Program-made: the position numbers and the translations under genes
In this document: piece by piece, positions 40,059 through 49,486 of the stretch
How the letters are laid out: every line of letters starts with the position of its first letter
Numbering within the stretch: position 1 is the first letter of the stretch
Notes under the pieces: model-generated
What the model saw: only the letters and a program-made list of their open reading frames with translations
Databases searched by the model: none
Told to the model about the DNA's origin: nothing
From: Streptosporangium amethystogenes
GTDB lineage: Bacteria; Actinomycetota; Actinomycetes; Streptosporangiales; Streptosporangiaceae
Assembly (NCBI RefSeq): GCF_000721075.1
Contig: NZ_JOEQ01000004.1
Span: 496,001-560,000 of the forward strand
Reading direction: 5' to 3'
DNA: 64,000 nucleotides

Positions 40059-41363
40059 ATGTCAGACGGTCACGGCTCCGCTCCCGGTACGCCCCCGGGC
40101 TGGGCGTCCAACCAACCTCCGCCGTACGGCGATGCCCCGGGATCGCCGTGGACCGCACCCGGCTCGGTCCCCGGTCCCCCCGCGGGCCCACCGCCTCCCG
40201 GGCCACCCCACGGCCAGGCACCGCACCAGCAGGGCCCCTACGGTCCGCCGCCCCATGGCTCGCCACCCCATGGCTCGCCGCCCTACGGCGTGCGCCAGGA
40301 GCCCCCTGCGATGCGCCCCGGGATCATCCCGCTGCGCCCGCTCGGCCTGGGCGACATCCTGGACGGCGCGATCAAACTGATCCGCTCCAACCCCAAGAGC
40401 GTCCTGGGTCTGTCCGCGATCGCCGCGGCGCTGAGCGCGATCCCCGTGGCGATCGCGCAGGCGCTCCTGCTGGGCTCCACCGCGGCGATCCTGGAGAACC
40501 GGACGGACCCGACCGCGCCGGCGGACCTCCCGGAGATGAGCTTCCTCTCCCAGTACGGCGGCACCCTGCTCTCCTACGCGGTGCAGCTCGTGGCGGTGAC
40601 GCTGCTGACCGGCGTGCTGACGCGCATCCTGGGCCGCGCCGTCTTCGGCGGCAAGATGACGACGGGCGAGGCCTGGGCGCTGACCCGGAGCCGGGTGCCC
40701 ACGCTGTTCGGGCTGGTGATCGTCAGCACGGTGGCCCTGCTCGCCCCGATGCTCCTGATCGTCGGGCTGTTCGCCGTGCTCGACGCGGCCGACGCCGGAC
40801 TCCCCGCGGTGGTCATCGCGGGCCTGCTGGCACTGCTGTCCTTCGTGGCGTACGCCCTGTTCATCACCACCCGGCTGGCGCTCGCCCCCGCGGCCGCGGT
40901 GCTGGAACGGCGCGGCGTCGTCGACTCCCTGCGCAGGTCCTGGAACCTGGTCTCCGGCGGCTTCTGGCGGACACTCGGCATCCTGCTGCTCACCCAGATC
41001 CTCGCCGGTCTGGTCGGCACGTTGCTCTCCTTCCCGTTCACCCTGGGCGGTAGCCTCCTGGGCCTGCTGGGCGGAGGTTCCCTCGGGGCGCAGATCGCCA
41101 CGGCGGTCCTCATCGCCGTGGGCGCGACCGTCGGCGCGATGATCACCTATCCCTTCCAGGCCGCGGTCAACGGCCTGCTCTACGCCGACCGGCGGATGCG
41201 TACCGAGGCGTTCGACCTGGTGCTCCAGACCGCGGCGATCGAGCAGCGACGGCAGGGCTGGGTCCATGCCTCGGCCGACGACCTGTGGGACCCCTCCATC
41301 ACGCCCCCCGGCCCCGTACGGCACGGGTTCCCCGATCAGGGAGCTCCGTGGTCCCACTCCTGA
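40059..41363 (+). CDS. Multi-pass membrane protein with Pro/Gly-rich N-terminus (GlpQ-associated membrane-domain family)
   Basis: The 434-residue protein begins with a Pro/Gly/His-rich cytoplasmic stretch (residues 5-75, including tandem HGSPP units from 15-bp DNA repeats). Then comes a DILDGAIKLIRSNPK segment and about six membrane segments. It resembles the glycerophosphodiester phosphodiesterase membrane-domain family common in Actinobacteria. No phosphodiesterase active site is present. It is the first gene of a seven-gene membrane cluster, and its end overlaps the DUF4129 gene by 16 bases. Role unknown, probably envelope-related. Confidence 0.78.
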   Translation: MSDGHGSAPGTPPGWASNQPPPYGDAPGSPWTAPGSVPGPPAGPPPPGPPHGQAPHQQGPYGPPPHGSPPHGSPPYGVRQEPPAMRPGIIPLRPLGLGDILDGAIKLIRSNPKSVLGLSAIAAALSAIPVAIAQALLLGSTAAILENRTDPTAPADLPEMSFLSQYGGTLLSYAVQLVAVTLLTGVLTRILGRAVFGGKMTTGEAWALTRSRVPTLFGLVIVSTVALLAPMLLIVGLFAVLDAADAGLPAVVIAGLLALLSFVAYALFITTRLALAPAAAVLERRGVVDSLRRSWNLVSGGFWRTLGILLLTQILAGLVGTLLSFPFTLGGSLLGLLGGGSLGAQIATAVLIAVGATVGAMITYPFQAAVNGLLYADRRMRTEAFDLVLQTAAIEQRRQGWVHASADDLWDPSITPPGPVRHGFPDQGAPWSHS

Positions 41364-42004
41364 CGTTCCCGTTCCCGACGTCCCCGATCGACATCGGGCG
41401 CGAGGAGGCTCGACGCCAGGCGATCCAGGAACTGCTCGGAGCCGAGTACGCCAAGGAGCCCCTGGTCGACCGCCTGTGGCGAGGGGTGAACCAGTTCCTC
41501 GGCGACCTGCTCGACCAGGAGTCGGCGGGCGTCGTCGGCAGCCTGGCGGCGCGGGCCGTCCTCATCGTGATCGTGATCGGGATCGCCGTCGCGGTGTTCC
41601 TGGTCGCCCGCAGGACCTCCAGGGCCACCTCCGCGCGCGCGCAGGGTCTCTTCGGTGACCGCCGCCTCAGCGCCGCCGAACACCGCGAGGCCGCCGAGCG
41701 GCTGGCCGCCGAGGCGCGGTGGGCCGAGGCGGTCCGCGAACGGCTCCGGGCCGTCGCCCGCGACCTGGAGGACCGCGTGATCGTCGATTCCACGCCCGGC
41801 CGCACCGCCGGGGAGCTGGCGGCCGAGGCCGGGCTCGCGCTACCCGCGCTCGCCGCCGAACTGGCCGCGGCGGCCCGGGTGTTCGACGACGTGACCTACG
41901 GCGAGGTGCCCGGCACGCCTGAGGCGTACCGGGTCATGTGCGCTCTCGACGAGCACCTGCGCGCCGCCCGACCGGCGCCGTCCGTACGGATGGAGACGCC
42001 ATGA
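41348..42004 (+). CDS. DUF4129 membrane protein
   Basis: The 218-residue protein has one membrane helix (about residues 48-70, LIVIVIGIAVAVFLV) and a C-terminal cytoplasmic DUF4129 domain. That domain includes GDRRLSAAEHREAAERLAAEARW and DSTPGRTAGELAAEAG. The GTG start lies inside the previous gene with GGGAG near. Its stop overlaps the next ATG (ATGA). DUF4129 proteins sit with MoxR ATPases and DUF58 proteins, which suggests membership in a MoxR-type chaperone or assembly system. The precise role is unknown. Confidence 0.85.
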   Translation: MVPLLTFPFPTSPIDIGREEARRQAIQELLGAEYAKEPLVDRLWRGVNQFLGDLLDQESAGVVGSLAARAVLIVIVIGIAVAVFLVARRTSRATSARAQGLFGDRRLSAAEHREAAERLAAEARWAEAVRERLRAVARDLEDRVIVDSTPGRTAGELAAEAGLALPALAAELAAAARVFDDVTYGEVPGTPEAYRVMCALDEHLRAARPAPSVRMETP

Positions 42005-43176
42005 GCCTGGCCGCGCCCGAGCGAGCCGGGTCGACCTCCACCTCGCCGACCGCCCGCGGCCTCTGGCGCGGCGGCAGGGGCGCTCTCCTGGTGGCGATCC
42101 TGGTGGTCGCCGTCGCCGTCACCGGTGTGCTGCTCGGCGGCTCCGGACCGGAGGGAAGACCCCTCGACCCCGCCGGCACCTCGCTGTCCGGCGGCAAGGG
42201 CCTGGCCCGGCTGCTCCAGGCGCGGGGCGTGCGGGTCGCGCGGGTCACCTCGGTCGCCGAGGCCGAGTCCCAGGCCAGGCAGGCCGGTTCCACCGGCAGC
42301 ACCCTGCTGGTGAGCGACGCCTTCCCACTCGACGAGGCGGAGGCGGATCGGCTCGCCGCGACACCGTCGGACCTGCTGCTGGTAGGCGTACGGTCACATC
42401 TGGAGCGGCTCGCGCCGGGGGTGCACCCGGTGCGGGAGGTGCGGGCGCGCTCCCGCGAGCCCCGGTGCGCGCTGCCGGCCGCGACGAGGGCGGGCAGCGC
42501 CTACCTCGGCGGCACGGCGTTCACCCTGCCCGCCGGGGCGACCGGCTGCTACCCCGCCGACGGGCGACCCACCCTGGTCTTCCACCCCACCGGGGACCGG
42601 AAGGTCACCGTCACCGGCGACGGGCAGTTCATGACCAACCTGCGGCTCACCGAGGACGGCAACGCCGCGCTGGCGACGAACCTCGCCGGCGGGCGCCCCA
42701 CCCTGATCTGGCTGACGCCCCCCGAGACCACCTCGGCGGCACGGGGTGAGGCGGATTTCTACGATCTGATCCCCAGCGGGGTCAAGTGGGCCGTGCTGCA
42801 GGTGCTCGTCGCGGTGTTGCTGCTGGCGCTCTGGCGGGGCCGCAGGCTCGGTCCCGTGGTGGCCGAGCGGCTGCCCGTCGTCGTCAGGGCGGCCGAGACC
42901 GTCGAGGGACGTGCCAGGCTCTACCGTGCGAGGCGGGCCCGCGATCGGGCCGCCGCGGCCCTGCGCGCCGGATTCGTCGACCGGGTGACCCCCCGTCTCG
43001 GGCTGCCCTCAGGGGCGGGAACCGACGCGCTGGTGAACGCGATCGCCGAGCGGACCGGCCAGCCGGCGCCACATGTGGGCGCCGCCCTGTACGGACCTCC
43101 GCCACTCGACGAGGCCGGGCTGGTAGCCCTGGCCGAATACATGGACATCGTGGAAAGGCAGGTCGGAAAGTCGTGA
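42001..43176 (+). CDS. DUF4350 membrane protein
   Basis: The 391-residue protein has an N-terminal helix (residues 28-46, LLVAILVVAVAVTGVLLGG), an extracytoplasmic DUF4350 domain (GTSLSGGKGLARLLQARGV, TLLVSDAFPLDEAEAD), a second helix near residues 262-277, and a cytoplasmic tail. It resembles a glutamine-amidotransferase-like fold. The start and stop overlap both neighbours by four bases, so it is translated as part of a tightly coupled operon with DUF4129 and MoxR genes. Confidence 0.85.
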   Translation: MSLAAPERAGSTSTSPTARGLWRGGRGALLVAILVVAVAVTGVLLGGSGPEGRPLDPAGTSLSGGKGLARLLQARGVRVARVTSVAEAESQARQAGSTGSTLLVSDAFPLDEAEADRLAATPSDLLLVGVRSHLERLAPGVHPVREVRARSREPRCALPAATRAGSAYLGGTAFTLPAGATGCYPADGRPTLVFHPTGDRKVTVTGDGQFMTNLRLTEDGNAALATNLAGGRPTLIWLTPPETTSAARGEADFYDLIPSGVKWAVLQVLVAVLLLALWRGRRLGPVVAERLPVVVRAAETVEGRARLYRARRARDRAAAALRAGFVDRVTPRLGLPSGAGTDALVNAIAERTGQPAPHVGAALYGPPPLDEAGLVALAEYMDIVERQVGKS

Positions 43177-44201
43177 CCACACCACCGGGGAACGGCGATC
43201 TCGCCGAGGCGACCTCCGTCGTCAGGACCGCGCCCGGCGCACCCTCCGCGCAGAGCGCGGACGGTGCCAGGGAGGCGCTGGGAGCCCTGCGCGCCGAGGT
43301 CGCCAAGGCGGTCGTCGGCCAGGACGCCGTGGTCACCGGGCTGGTGATCGCGCTGCTCTGCCGGGGCCACGTGCTGCTCGAAGGCGTGCCGGGCGTCGCC
43401 AAGACCCTGCTGGTGCGTACCCTGGCGGCGGCGCTCACGCTCGATTTCAAGCGCGTGCAGTTCACCCCCGACCTCATGCCGGGCGACATCACCGGTTCGC
43501 TGATCTACGACGCGAAGACCTCGGAGTTCGAGTTCCGCGAGGGGCCGGTCTTCACCAACCTGCTGCTCGCCGACGAGATCAACAGAACCCCTCCGAAGAC
43601 GCAGGCCGCGCTGCTGGAGGCGATGGAGGAACGCCAGATCAGCGTGGAGGGGGCGGCGCGCGGGCTGCCGGACCCGTTCATCGTGGCCGCCACCCAGAAC
43701 CCCATCGAGTACGAGGGCACCTACCAGCTGCCCGAGGCGCAGCTCGACCGGTTCCTGCTCAAGCTGACCGTCCCGCTGCCGCCCCGCGACCAGGAGATCG
43801 CGGTGCTGGAGCGGCACGCGCTCGGCTTCGACCCGCGCGATCTGTCGCACATCAGGGCCGTGGCCACCGTCGCCGACCTCGCCGCGGGACGCGCGGCGGT
43901 CAGCCAGGTACACGTGGGCCCCGAGGTGCTCGGCTACATCGTGGACATCGCCAGGGCCACCCGCCAGTCACCCTCGCTCCAGCTCGGCGTCTCGCCACGT
44001 GGCGCGACCGCGCTGCTGGCCGGGGCACGGGCCTGGGCATGGCTGTCGGGCCGCGCCTACGTGACGCCCGACGACGTCAAGGCACTGGCCAGGCCCGCGC
44101 TGCGGCACCGGATCCAGCTACGCCCCGAGGCCGAGCTGGAGGGCGCGACCGCCGACGGCCTCATCGACGCCGTCCTCACCTCCGTCCCCGTACCCCGCTG
44201 A
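43173..44201 (+). CDS. MoxR-family AAA+ ATPase
   Basis: The 342-residue protein has Walker A GVPGVAKTLLVRTLA, Walker B LLADEINRTPP and sensor 1 ATQNPIEYEGTYQLPEAQLD. MoxR ATPases act as chaperones that insert cofactors or assemble complexes, working with VWA/DUF58 partners. The DUF58 gene follows directly. The GTG start overlaps the DUF4350 stop (GTGA). It is probably cytoplasmic and membrane-associated through its partners. Confidence 0.95.
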   Translation: MTTPPGNGDLAEATSVVRTAPGAPSAQSADGAREALGALRAEVAKAVVGQDAVVTGLVIALLCRGHVLLEGVPGVAKTLLVRTLAAALTLDFKRVQFTPDLMPGDITGSLIYDAKTSEFEFREGPVFTNLLLADEINRTPPKTQAALLEAMEERQISVEGAARGLPDPFIVAATQNPIEYEGTYQLPEAQLDRFLLKLTVPLPPRDQEIAVLERHALGFDPRDLSHIRAVATVADLAAGRAAVSQVHVGPEVLGYIVDIARATRQSPSLQLGVSPRGATALLAGARAWAWLSGRAYVTPDDVKALARPALRHRIQLRPEAELEGATADGLIDAVLTSVPVPR

Positions 44202-44204
44202 CCC

Positions 44205-45569
44205 ATGGCGCTGACAGGACGGGCCGCGCTGCTGGCCCTGCTGGGCACCCTGGTCGTGCTGTTCGCCCCCCGCGGGGGGCCCGCCGTGGCCGGGGTGGCG
44301 CTGCTGATCGCGGTGCTGGTCGTGATCGACCTGCTGCTGGCCGGAAGCGTGCGCACGCTGCGCTTCACCCGCTCGGGCGAGCGGCTGGTACGGCTCGGTG
44401 AGTCGGTCACGGTCGAGCTGATCGTGGAGAACCCCGGTCCCCGCAGGGTGCGCGGCGTGCTCAGGGACGCCTGGCCCCCATCCGCCGGGGCCGCCCCCCG
44501 GCACCTGCCGCTGGACGTGCCGGCCGGCGAGCGCCGTCGGCTGGTCACGACGCTCACCCCCACCCGCAGGGGTGACCGCGAGGCGGTCACGGTGACGGTG
44601 CGGGCGCTGGGGCCGCTGGGCGTCGCGGGACGCCAGGGCTCGCACCGGGTGCCCTGGTCGGTCCGGGTGCTACCGCCCTTCCTCAGCCGCAAGCACCTGC
44701 CCGCCAAGCTGTCCAGGCTCAGGGAGCTGGAGGGCCAGCATCCGTCGATGGTCAGGGGGCAGGGCACCGAGTTCGACTCGCTGCGGGAGTACGTGGTCGG
44801 CGACGACGTACGCTCGATCGACTGGCGGGCCACCGCGCGCCGCAACGACGTCGTGGTCCGCACCTGGCGGCCGGAGCGCGACCGGCGGGTGCTGATCGTG
44901 CTCGACACCAGCCGTACCTCGGCCGGGCGGGTGGGCACCGCCCCGATCCCGCTGGCCGGCGAGGTACCCAGGAGCGGTCCGCAGGGCAGGTCTCGGGTGG
45001 TGCCCGGCTGGCCCCGCCTCGACTGGTCGATGGACGCGGCGCTGCTCCTGGCCGCGCTGGCCTCCCGCGCCGGCGACCGGGTCGACCTCCTGGCCCACGA
45101 CCGCGCGGTGCGCGCCTGGGTGTCCGGCACCGGCCGTACGGAGCTGCTGTCCTCGCTGGTCAACACCATGGCGCCGATCGAGGCCGAGCTGGTCGAGGCC
45201 GACTCGGCCGGTATGGTCGCGGCGGTCATGTCCCGGGCCAGGCGGCGCTGCCTGGTCGTCGTGCTGACCGACCTCAACCCGGCGGCACTGGAGGAGGGCC
45301 TGCTGCCGGTGCTCCCCCAGCTCTCCGCCCGGCATCTGGTGCTCCTGGCCGCCGTCTCCGACCCGCAGGTGGCCGAGATGGCCGCCGGGCGCGGCACCTC
45401 CGAGCTGGTCTACGGCGCGGCGGCGGCCGAGCAGCTGAGCGCGGGGCGGCGGCGGATCACCACCCTGCTGCGCCGCCAGGGCGTGGAGGTGGTGGACGCC
45501 GCCCCCGAGCAGCTCGCCTCCGCCCTGGCCGACGCCTACCTGGCGCTGAAGGCGTCCGGGCGGCTCTGA
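44205..45569 (+). CDS. DUF58 protein
   Basis: The 454-residue protein has two N-terminal membrane helices and a DUF58 domain (motif GTEFDSLREYVVGDDVRSIDWRAT, split here to its core SIDWRATARRND) followed by a VWA-like fold with VLIVLDTSRT, a MIDAS-like DxS start. DUF58 and MoxR proteins form a conserved pair. The gene begins three bases after the MoxR stop. Its targets here are unknown, but gene context suggests envelope assembly. Confidence 0.92.
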   Translation: MALTGRAALLALLGTLVVLFAPRGGPAVAGVALLIAVLVVIDLLLAGSVRTLRFTRSGERLVRLGESVTVELIVENPGPRRVRGVLRDAWPPSAGAAPRHLPLDVPAGERRRLVTTLTPTRRGDREAVTVTVRALGPLGVAGRQGSHRVPWSVRVLPPFLSRKHLPAKLSRLRELEGQHPSMVRGQGTEFDSLREYVVGDDVRSIDWRATARRNDVVVRTWRPERDRRVLIVLDTSRTSAGRVGTAPIPLAGEVPRSGPQGRSRVVPGWPRLDWSMDAALLLAALASRAGDRVDLLAHDRAVRAWVSGTGRTELLSSLVNTMAPIEAELVEADSAGMVAAVMSRARRRCLVVVLTDLNPAALEEGLLPVLPQLSARHLVLLAAVSDPQVAEMAAGRGTSELVYGAAAAEQLSAGRRRITTLLRRQGVEVVDAAPEQLASALADAYLALKASGRL

Positions 45570-45632
45570 CGGTCGTCCGGGCGCCCTGGAGCGTGTCCGG
45601 GGGATCCGAGCCCGGGAGGTCCGGTGGGGTGC

Positions 45633-46628
45633 TCAGCCGGCGCTCGGGGCGAGGTCGGGGGCGCGCTCCACGTCGCCGGTCTCGCCTGCGGCCACGGCCC
45701 TGCGGCCAAAGAAGATCACGTAGGCCAGGAAGGCGGCCTCCGCGACCACCCCGATGCCGATCCGCGCCCAGGTGGGCAGCCCCGAGGGGGTGACCAGCCC
45801 CTCGATCAGCCCGGAGACCAGCAGCACCACGACCAGGCCGAGCGCCACGCTCATCACGGCCCTGCCCTGCTCGGCCAGGGCCTCGACGCGCCTGCGCGGG
45901 CCGGGGTCCACGACCGTCCAGCCGAGGCGCATGCCGACGGCGGCGGCGAGGAACACCGCGGTCAGCTCCAGCAGGCCGTGCGGAGTGATCAGACCGAAGA
46001 AGATGTCGAGCTTGCCGCGCGAGGCCATCAACCCCGCGGAGACGGCCACGTTGACCGCGTTCTCCCACAGCACGTACGGGATCGGCAGGCCGAGCAGGAT
46101 GGACATGATGATGACCTGCATCGAGACCCAGGCGTTGTTCACCCAGACCTGGCCGGCGAAGGAGGTCGCCGGGTTCTCCGAGTAGTAGTCGGCGAAGTCG
46201 TGCTCGACCAGCTGGGTGATCTGTTCCGGGGTGGCGATCGCCGCCTGGACGCCGGGGTTTTCCGCCACCCAGACGGCGACGACCGTGGAGACCAGCAGGA
46301 ACGCGGCGGTGGTGGCCAGCCACCACCAGCGGGCCCGGTAGGCGACCACCGGGAAGGAGACGGTGAAGAAGCGGATGAACTCCCGCCAGGCCGGGGTGTG
46401 CGCCCCGGTCACCGCGGAGCGGGCGCGGGCGACGAGCGCCGACAGGCGACCCACCAGGATCGGGTCCGCCGAGGCCGAGCGGACCAGGGACAGGTGCGTG
46501 GCCACCCGCTGGTAGAGGTCGACGAGCTCGTCGACCTCCACGCCGTCCAACGAGCCACGCCGCCGGACCAGATCCTCAAGGCGGTCCCAGGCGGGCCTGT
46601 GCGCGGTGACGAATGCGTCGATGTCCAC
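45633..46628 (-). CDS. SpoIIM-family membrane protein
   Basis: The 331-residue protein has a soluble N-terminus (residues 1-95) and about five membrane segments. The family motif is around GLITPHGLLELTAVFLAAA. In Bacillus, SpoIIM helps the DMP complex remodel peptidoglycan during engulfment. Actinobacterial relatives are found beside RDD, DUF58 and MoxR genes and are not known to act in engulfment. It is convergent with the DUF58 gene and divergent from the RDD gene, with only 37 bases to the latter start. Confidence 0.9.
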   Translation of the reverse strand: MDIDAFVTAHRPAWDRLEDLVRRRGSLDGVEVDELVDLYQRVATHLSLVRSASADPILVGRLSALVARARSAVTGAHTPAWREFIRFFTVSFPVVAYRARWWWLATTAAFLLVSTVVAVWVAENPGVQAAIATPEQITQLVEHDFADYYSENPATSFAGQVWVNNAWVSMQVIIMSILLGLPIPYVLWENAVNVAVSAGLMASRGKLDIFFGLITPHGLLELTAVFLAAAVGMRLGWTVVDPGPRRRVEALAEQGRAVMSVALGLVVVLLVSGLIEGLVTPSGLPTWARIGIGVVAEAAFLAYVIFFGRRAVAAGETGDVERAPDLAPSAG

Positions 46629-46665
46629 GCGGGCAGCCTATCCAGTCACGGGTAGGGTGCTGATT

Positions 46666-47700
46666 GTGTCCGATGTCGTAACCGGCGAGGCCGTAGTCGT
46701 CGAGGTCCGCGTCGCCCAGCTCCCGAGCAGGGCCGCGGCGCTGCTGATCGACATGACGGTCCAGGTCCTGATGCTGCTGGGGATCTCCCTGCTGGTCGGC
46801 AGCCTGGGCCTGCTGAGCGACCCTGCTCTGACGACGATGGTCTACCTCGTGCTCACCGTGCTCGTGATCGTGGGATACCCGGTGGTGTTCGAGACGCTCA
46901 CGCGCGGGCGCAGCCTGGGCAAGCTCGCCCTCGGGCTTCGGGTCGTCAGCGATGACGGCGGTCCCGAACGGTTCCGGCAGGCCCTGTTCCGCGGGCTGGC
47001 CGGGGTCCTGGAGTTCTGGATGCTCAGCGGCGCCCCCGCGCTGATCAGCTCGCTGATCTCGGAGAAGGGCAAGCGGCTCGGCGACGTCTTCTCCGGCACC
47101 ATCGTGATCTCCGAGCGCGCCCCGCGGCAGTACGGGCCTCCGCTGGACATGCCGCCGCAGCTCGCCTCCTGGGCGGCGACGCTGGAGCTGTCGCGACTGC
47201 CCGAGCAGGTCGCGGCCACCGCGCGGCAGTACCTCATGCGCTGGCACGATCTGGCCCCCGCCGTGCAGCACGGGATGGGGGTGCGCATCGCCACCGAGAT
47301 GTCGGCCTTCGTGTCCCCGCCCGCCCCGCCCGGTGTGCCGCCCTTCGCCTACCTGACCGCCGTCCTGGCCGAGCGCCGGCGCCGCGAGCAGGCACGCCTG
47401 GCGCAGCGGACCGGCACGCCCCGGCCCGTCCAGCAGTGGTCCGGCCACGCCCCGCCCCAGCCCTACCTGACCGCGCCGTCACCCCGGCCCTATGCGCCTC
47501 CCGGAAGCGGAGGTCCGCCGTACGCTCCTGCCGGGGCCGCCCCCGACCCCTACGGCGGGCCCGCCTACCGGCCGTCACAGCCGCGGATCCCGCTCCCTCC
47601 CCCGGCCGGGCCGTCGTATCCGGCGCCCCCGTCACCCGCGACCCGGCCCGTCGAGCAGGCCCCCGGCCCCACGCCCGGCGGTTTCGTCCCTCCGGCCTGA
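46666..47700 (+). CDS. RDD-family membrane protein with Pro-rich tail
   Basis: The 344-residue protein has the RDD motif early (SRAAALLIDMTVQV), three membrane helices in the first ~130 residues, and a large, Pro/Ala/Tyr-rich, probably disordered C-terminal half (from about residue 240). RDD proteins have mixed roles, including sodium transport, and in this neighbourhood are conserved with SpoIIM. The GTG start was chosen by position relative to SpoIIM, as no strong ribosome site is visible. It ends before a strong convergent terminator. Confidence 0.88.
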   Translation: MSDVVTGEAVVVEVRVAQLPSRAAALLIDMTVQVLMLLGISLLVGSLGLLSDPALTTMVYLVLTVLVIVGYPVVFETLTRGRSLGKLALGLRVVSDDGGPERFRQALFRGLAGVLEFWMLSGAPALISSLISEKGKRLGDVFSGTIVISERAPRQYGPPLDMPPQLASWAATLELSRLPEQVAATARQYLMRWHDLAPAVQHGMGVRIATEMSAFVSPPAPPGVPPFAYLTAVLAERRRREQARLAQRTGTPRPVQQWSGHAPPQPYLTAPSPRPYAPPGSGGPPYAPAGAAPDPYGGPAYRPSQPRIPLPPPAGPSYPAPPSPATRPVEQAPGPTPGGFVPPA

Positions 47701-47791
47701 CCTTCTCGGACAGGCACGTCGTACGGGCGGCGAGACCTCGACGACGACCGCTCGTACGCCGTCCGTGGGCGAACCACGCGCGGCAGGCGAA

Positions 47792-47820
47792 GAGGGATGG
47801 CGGGAGCCCCGCCATCCCTC
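47792..47820. terminator. 13-bp perfect hairpin, convergent terminator
   Basis: GAGGGATGGCGGG pairs exactly with CCCGCCATCCCTC around an AGC loop. It sits between the RDD gene and the convergent LVIVD gene, so it can end both transcripts. Confidence 0.85.
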
Positions 47821-47866
47821 CTCTCAGCAGACCTGCGAACCCGCTACCGCTCTCACCTCAGGAGGT

Positions 47867-49249
47867 TCAGTGACCGCCCTGGTAGGAGGCCTGGGTCTGC
47901 ACGTTCAGCCGGTCCAGGCGCACGTTCCTGGCCGGGTCGGTGCGGCGGTCGTCGATCTTGATGACCTCCAGGCCCCGGTAGAAGTCGCTGGCGTAGACAT
48001 AGCCGTTGTAGTAGTACGCCGACCAGATGCCGCCACCCCCGCCGCTCGGCTCGGGGCCGCGCTCGAAGAAGCCGAACTCCTGCGGGCGGGCCGAGTCGGT
48101 GAAGTCCACGAAGGAGACGCCGCCCTGGTACCAGGCCTGGACCAGGATGTCCTTGCCCTTGACCGGGATCAGCGAGCCGTTGTGCGCGACACAGTTCTCG
48201 GTGTCGGCCTGGTAGCGGCCGATCTTGAAGTAGCTCCTGAAGACCAGCTTGCCGCGGACGATGTCGTAGATGGCGTCGGCGCCGCGGTTCGGGCCGATCG
48301 CCTCGTTGCAGGTGGCCGCGCCACCGCCGCCGAGCTCGTCGGTGAAGATGACCTTGGTGCCCCGGTTGTTGAACGTCGCCGAGTGCCAGAACGCGAAGTT
48401 CGGGTCGGTGGTCCGCGCGGTGACCACCGGGTTCTCCCGGTCGGAGATGTCGAACAGGACGCCGTCCCCCATGCAGGCCCCGGCCGCGATGTCCTTCTCC
48501 GCGTAGACGGTGATGTCATGGCAGCCGCTGGTCGGGCGTAGCAGGCCGGGCTGCGTCTCGTTGCCTCCGTCGGGGAAGACCACCGGCGTGCTGACCACGG
48601 CCGCGTCGGTCGGCTTGCGCAGCGGCACCTTGATGATCGAGATCTTGTCGTGCGGCGGCAGGCAGTCGGGGAACGAGTCGCTCGGGGCGTAGGAGGAGAC
48701 GTACAGGTAGACGTTCTTCTTGTCCCTGCCCTTGCCGGGAACCAGCGTCAGGGTGTGCGAGCCACAGGCGGTTTCCACCGCCTTGATGTACCTGGGGTTC
48801 TTCTTGTCGCTGATGTCGAAGATCCGGACGCCCTCCCACGACTCCTTGATGTCGGCGCCCTGTCCGACGCTGTTGCAGGAGTCGTCGCTGCGGGAGGCGT
48901 CGACCGCGCCGAACAACAGGTCGCCGTAGACGGAGACGTCCATCTGGGAGCCGGGGCACAGGACGCCGCTGACGAGCTTGGCCCGCTTCGGATTCCTGAT
49001 GTCGTAGATCGAGAAACCACCGTAGTTGCCGACGTAGGCGTAGTCGCCCTGGAAGGCGATGTCGCTGTTGACGGTGGTCTCAAGGCCGGGAAGCTTGGGC
49101 AGGGTGGCCACGTGTGTCACGTTGGAGCTGGTGACGACCTCACCGGGTGGGGGAATGTCAGCGGCCTGCGCGGAGACCGTGGTCATCAGCATCGCGGCGG
49201 CCGTCGCCGCCACGACCAATGCCCTGACGGTCCTTCGTGGAGCGAACAC
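47867..49249 (-). CDS. Secreted LVIVD-repeat beta-propeller protein (paralogue 1)
   Basis: The 460-residue protein has a Sec signal peptide (hydrophobic core near residues 8-25, cleavage likely after AQA) and a beta-propeller made of LVIVD-type repeats (for instance GDYAYVGNYGGFSIYDI and WEGVRIFDISDKKNPRYIKA). Conserved Cys and His sites (FPDCLPPHDK, AFWHSATFNN, AATCNEAIG) suggest disulfides or metal. No enzyme activity is known for the family. The GTG follows AGGAGG by seven bases. It lies downstream of a near-identical gene on the same strand, with a conserved element before each. The pair probably arose by duplication. Confidence 0.87.
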   Translation of the reverse strand: MFAPRRTVRALVVAATAAAMLMTTVSAQAADIPPPGEVVTSSNVTHVATLPKLPGLETTVNSDIAFQGDYAYVGNYGGFSIYDIRNPKRAKLVSGVLCPGSQMDVSVYGDLLFGAVDASRSDDSCNSVGQGADIKESWEGVRIFDISDKKNPRYIKAVETACGSHTLTLVPGKGRDKKNVYLYVSSYAPSDSFPDCLPPHDKISIIKVPLRKPTDAAVVSTPVVFPDGGNETQPGLLRPTSGCHDITVYAEKDIAAGACMGDGVLFDISDRENPVVTARTTDPNFAFWHSATFNNRGTKVIFTDELGGGGAATCNEAIGPNRGADAIYDIVRGKLVFRSYFKIGRYQADTENCVAHNGSLIPVKGKDILVQAWYQGGVSFVDFTDSARPQEFGFFERGPEPSGGGGGIWSAYYYNGYVYASDFYRGLEVIKIDDRRTDPARNVRLDRLNVQTQASYQGGH

Positions 49250-49272
49250 TCGGGTGCCTCCTAGGAACAGAC

Positions 49273-49287
49273 ATAAGGCATGCATAA
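49273..49287 (-). promoter_or_regulatory. Shared upstream element, paralogue 1
   Basis: On the minus strand this reads TTATGCATGCCTTAT, 24 bases before the GTG. It matches the element before paralogue 2 at 13 of 15 positions in an otherwise diverged region, so it may be a promoter or operator. Confidence 0.45.
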
Positions 49288-49437
49288 GTTAACAAACCAT
49301 CTGCTCTGACACCCAGATCAACAAGGCATGACTTTGTCACAATAAAATATGATTCAGCCTCTTTACAGAAGCTCTGAACAAGTTTACGGTCTACCTTCTT
49401 TTTTCGATTCTCCCTGGCACTCGGCCCCGTCATGGGT

Positions 49438-49476
49438 GATGGTCGCCGGGCGCCCGGCGGGCGCCCGGCGACCATC
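49438..49476 (-). terminator. 18-bp perfect hairpin after paralogue 2
   Basis: An 18-base perfect stem (starting GATGGTCGCCGGGCGCC) with a three-base GGC loop lies eleven bases beyond the stop of the second LVIVD gene. It is one of the strongest hairpins in the window and probably separates the two paralogues transcriptionally. Confidence 0.85.
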
Positions 49477-49486
49477 ACATCAGAGG

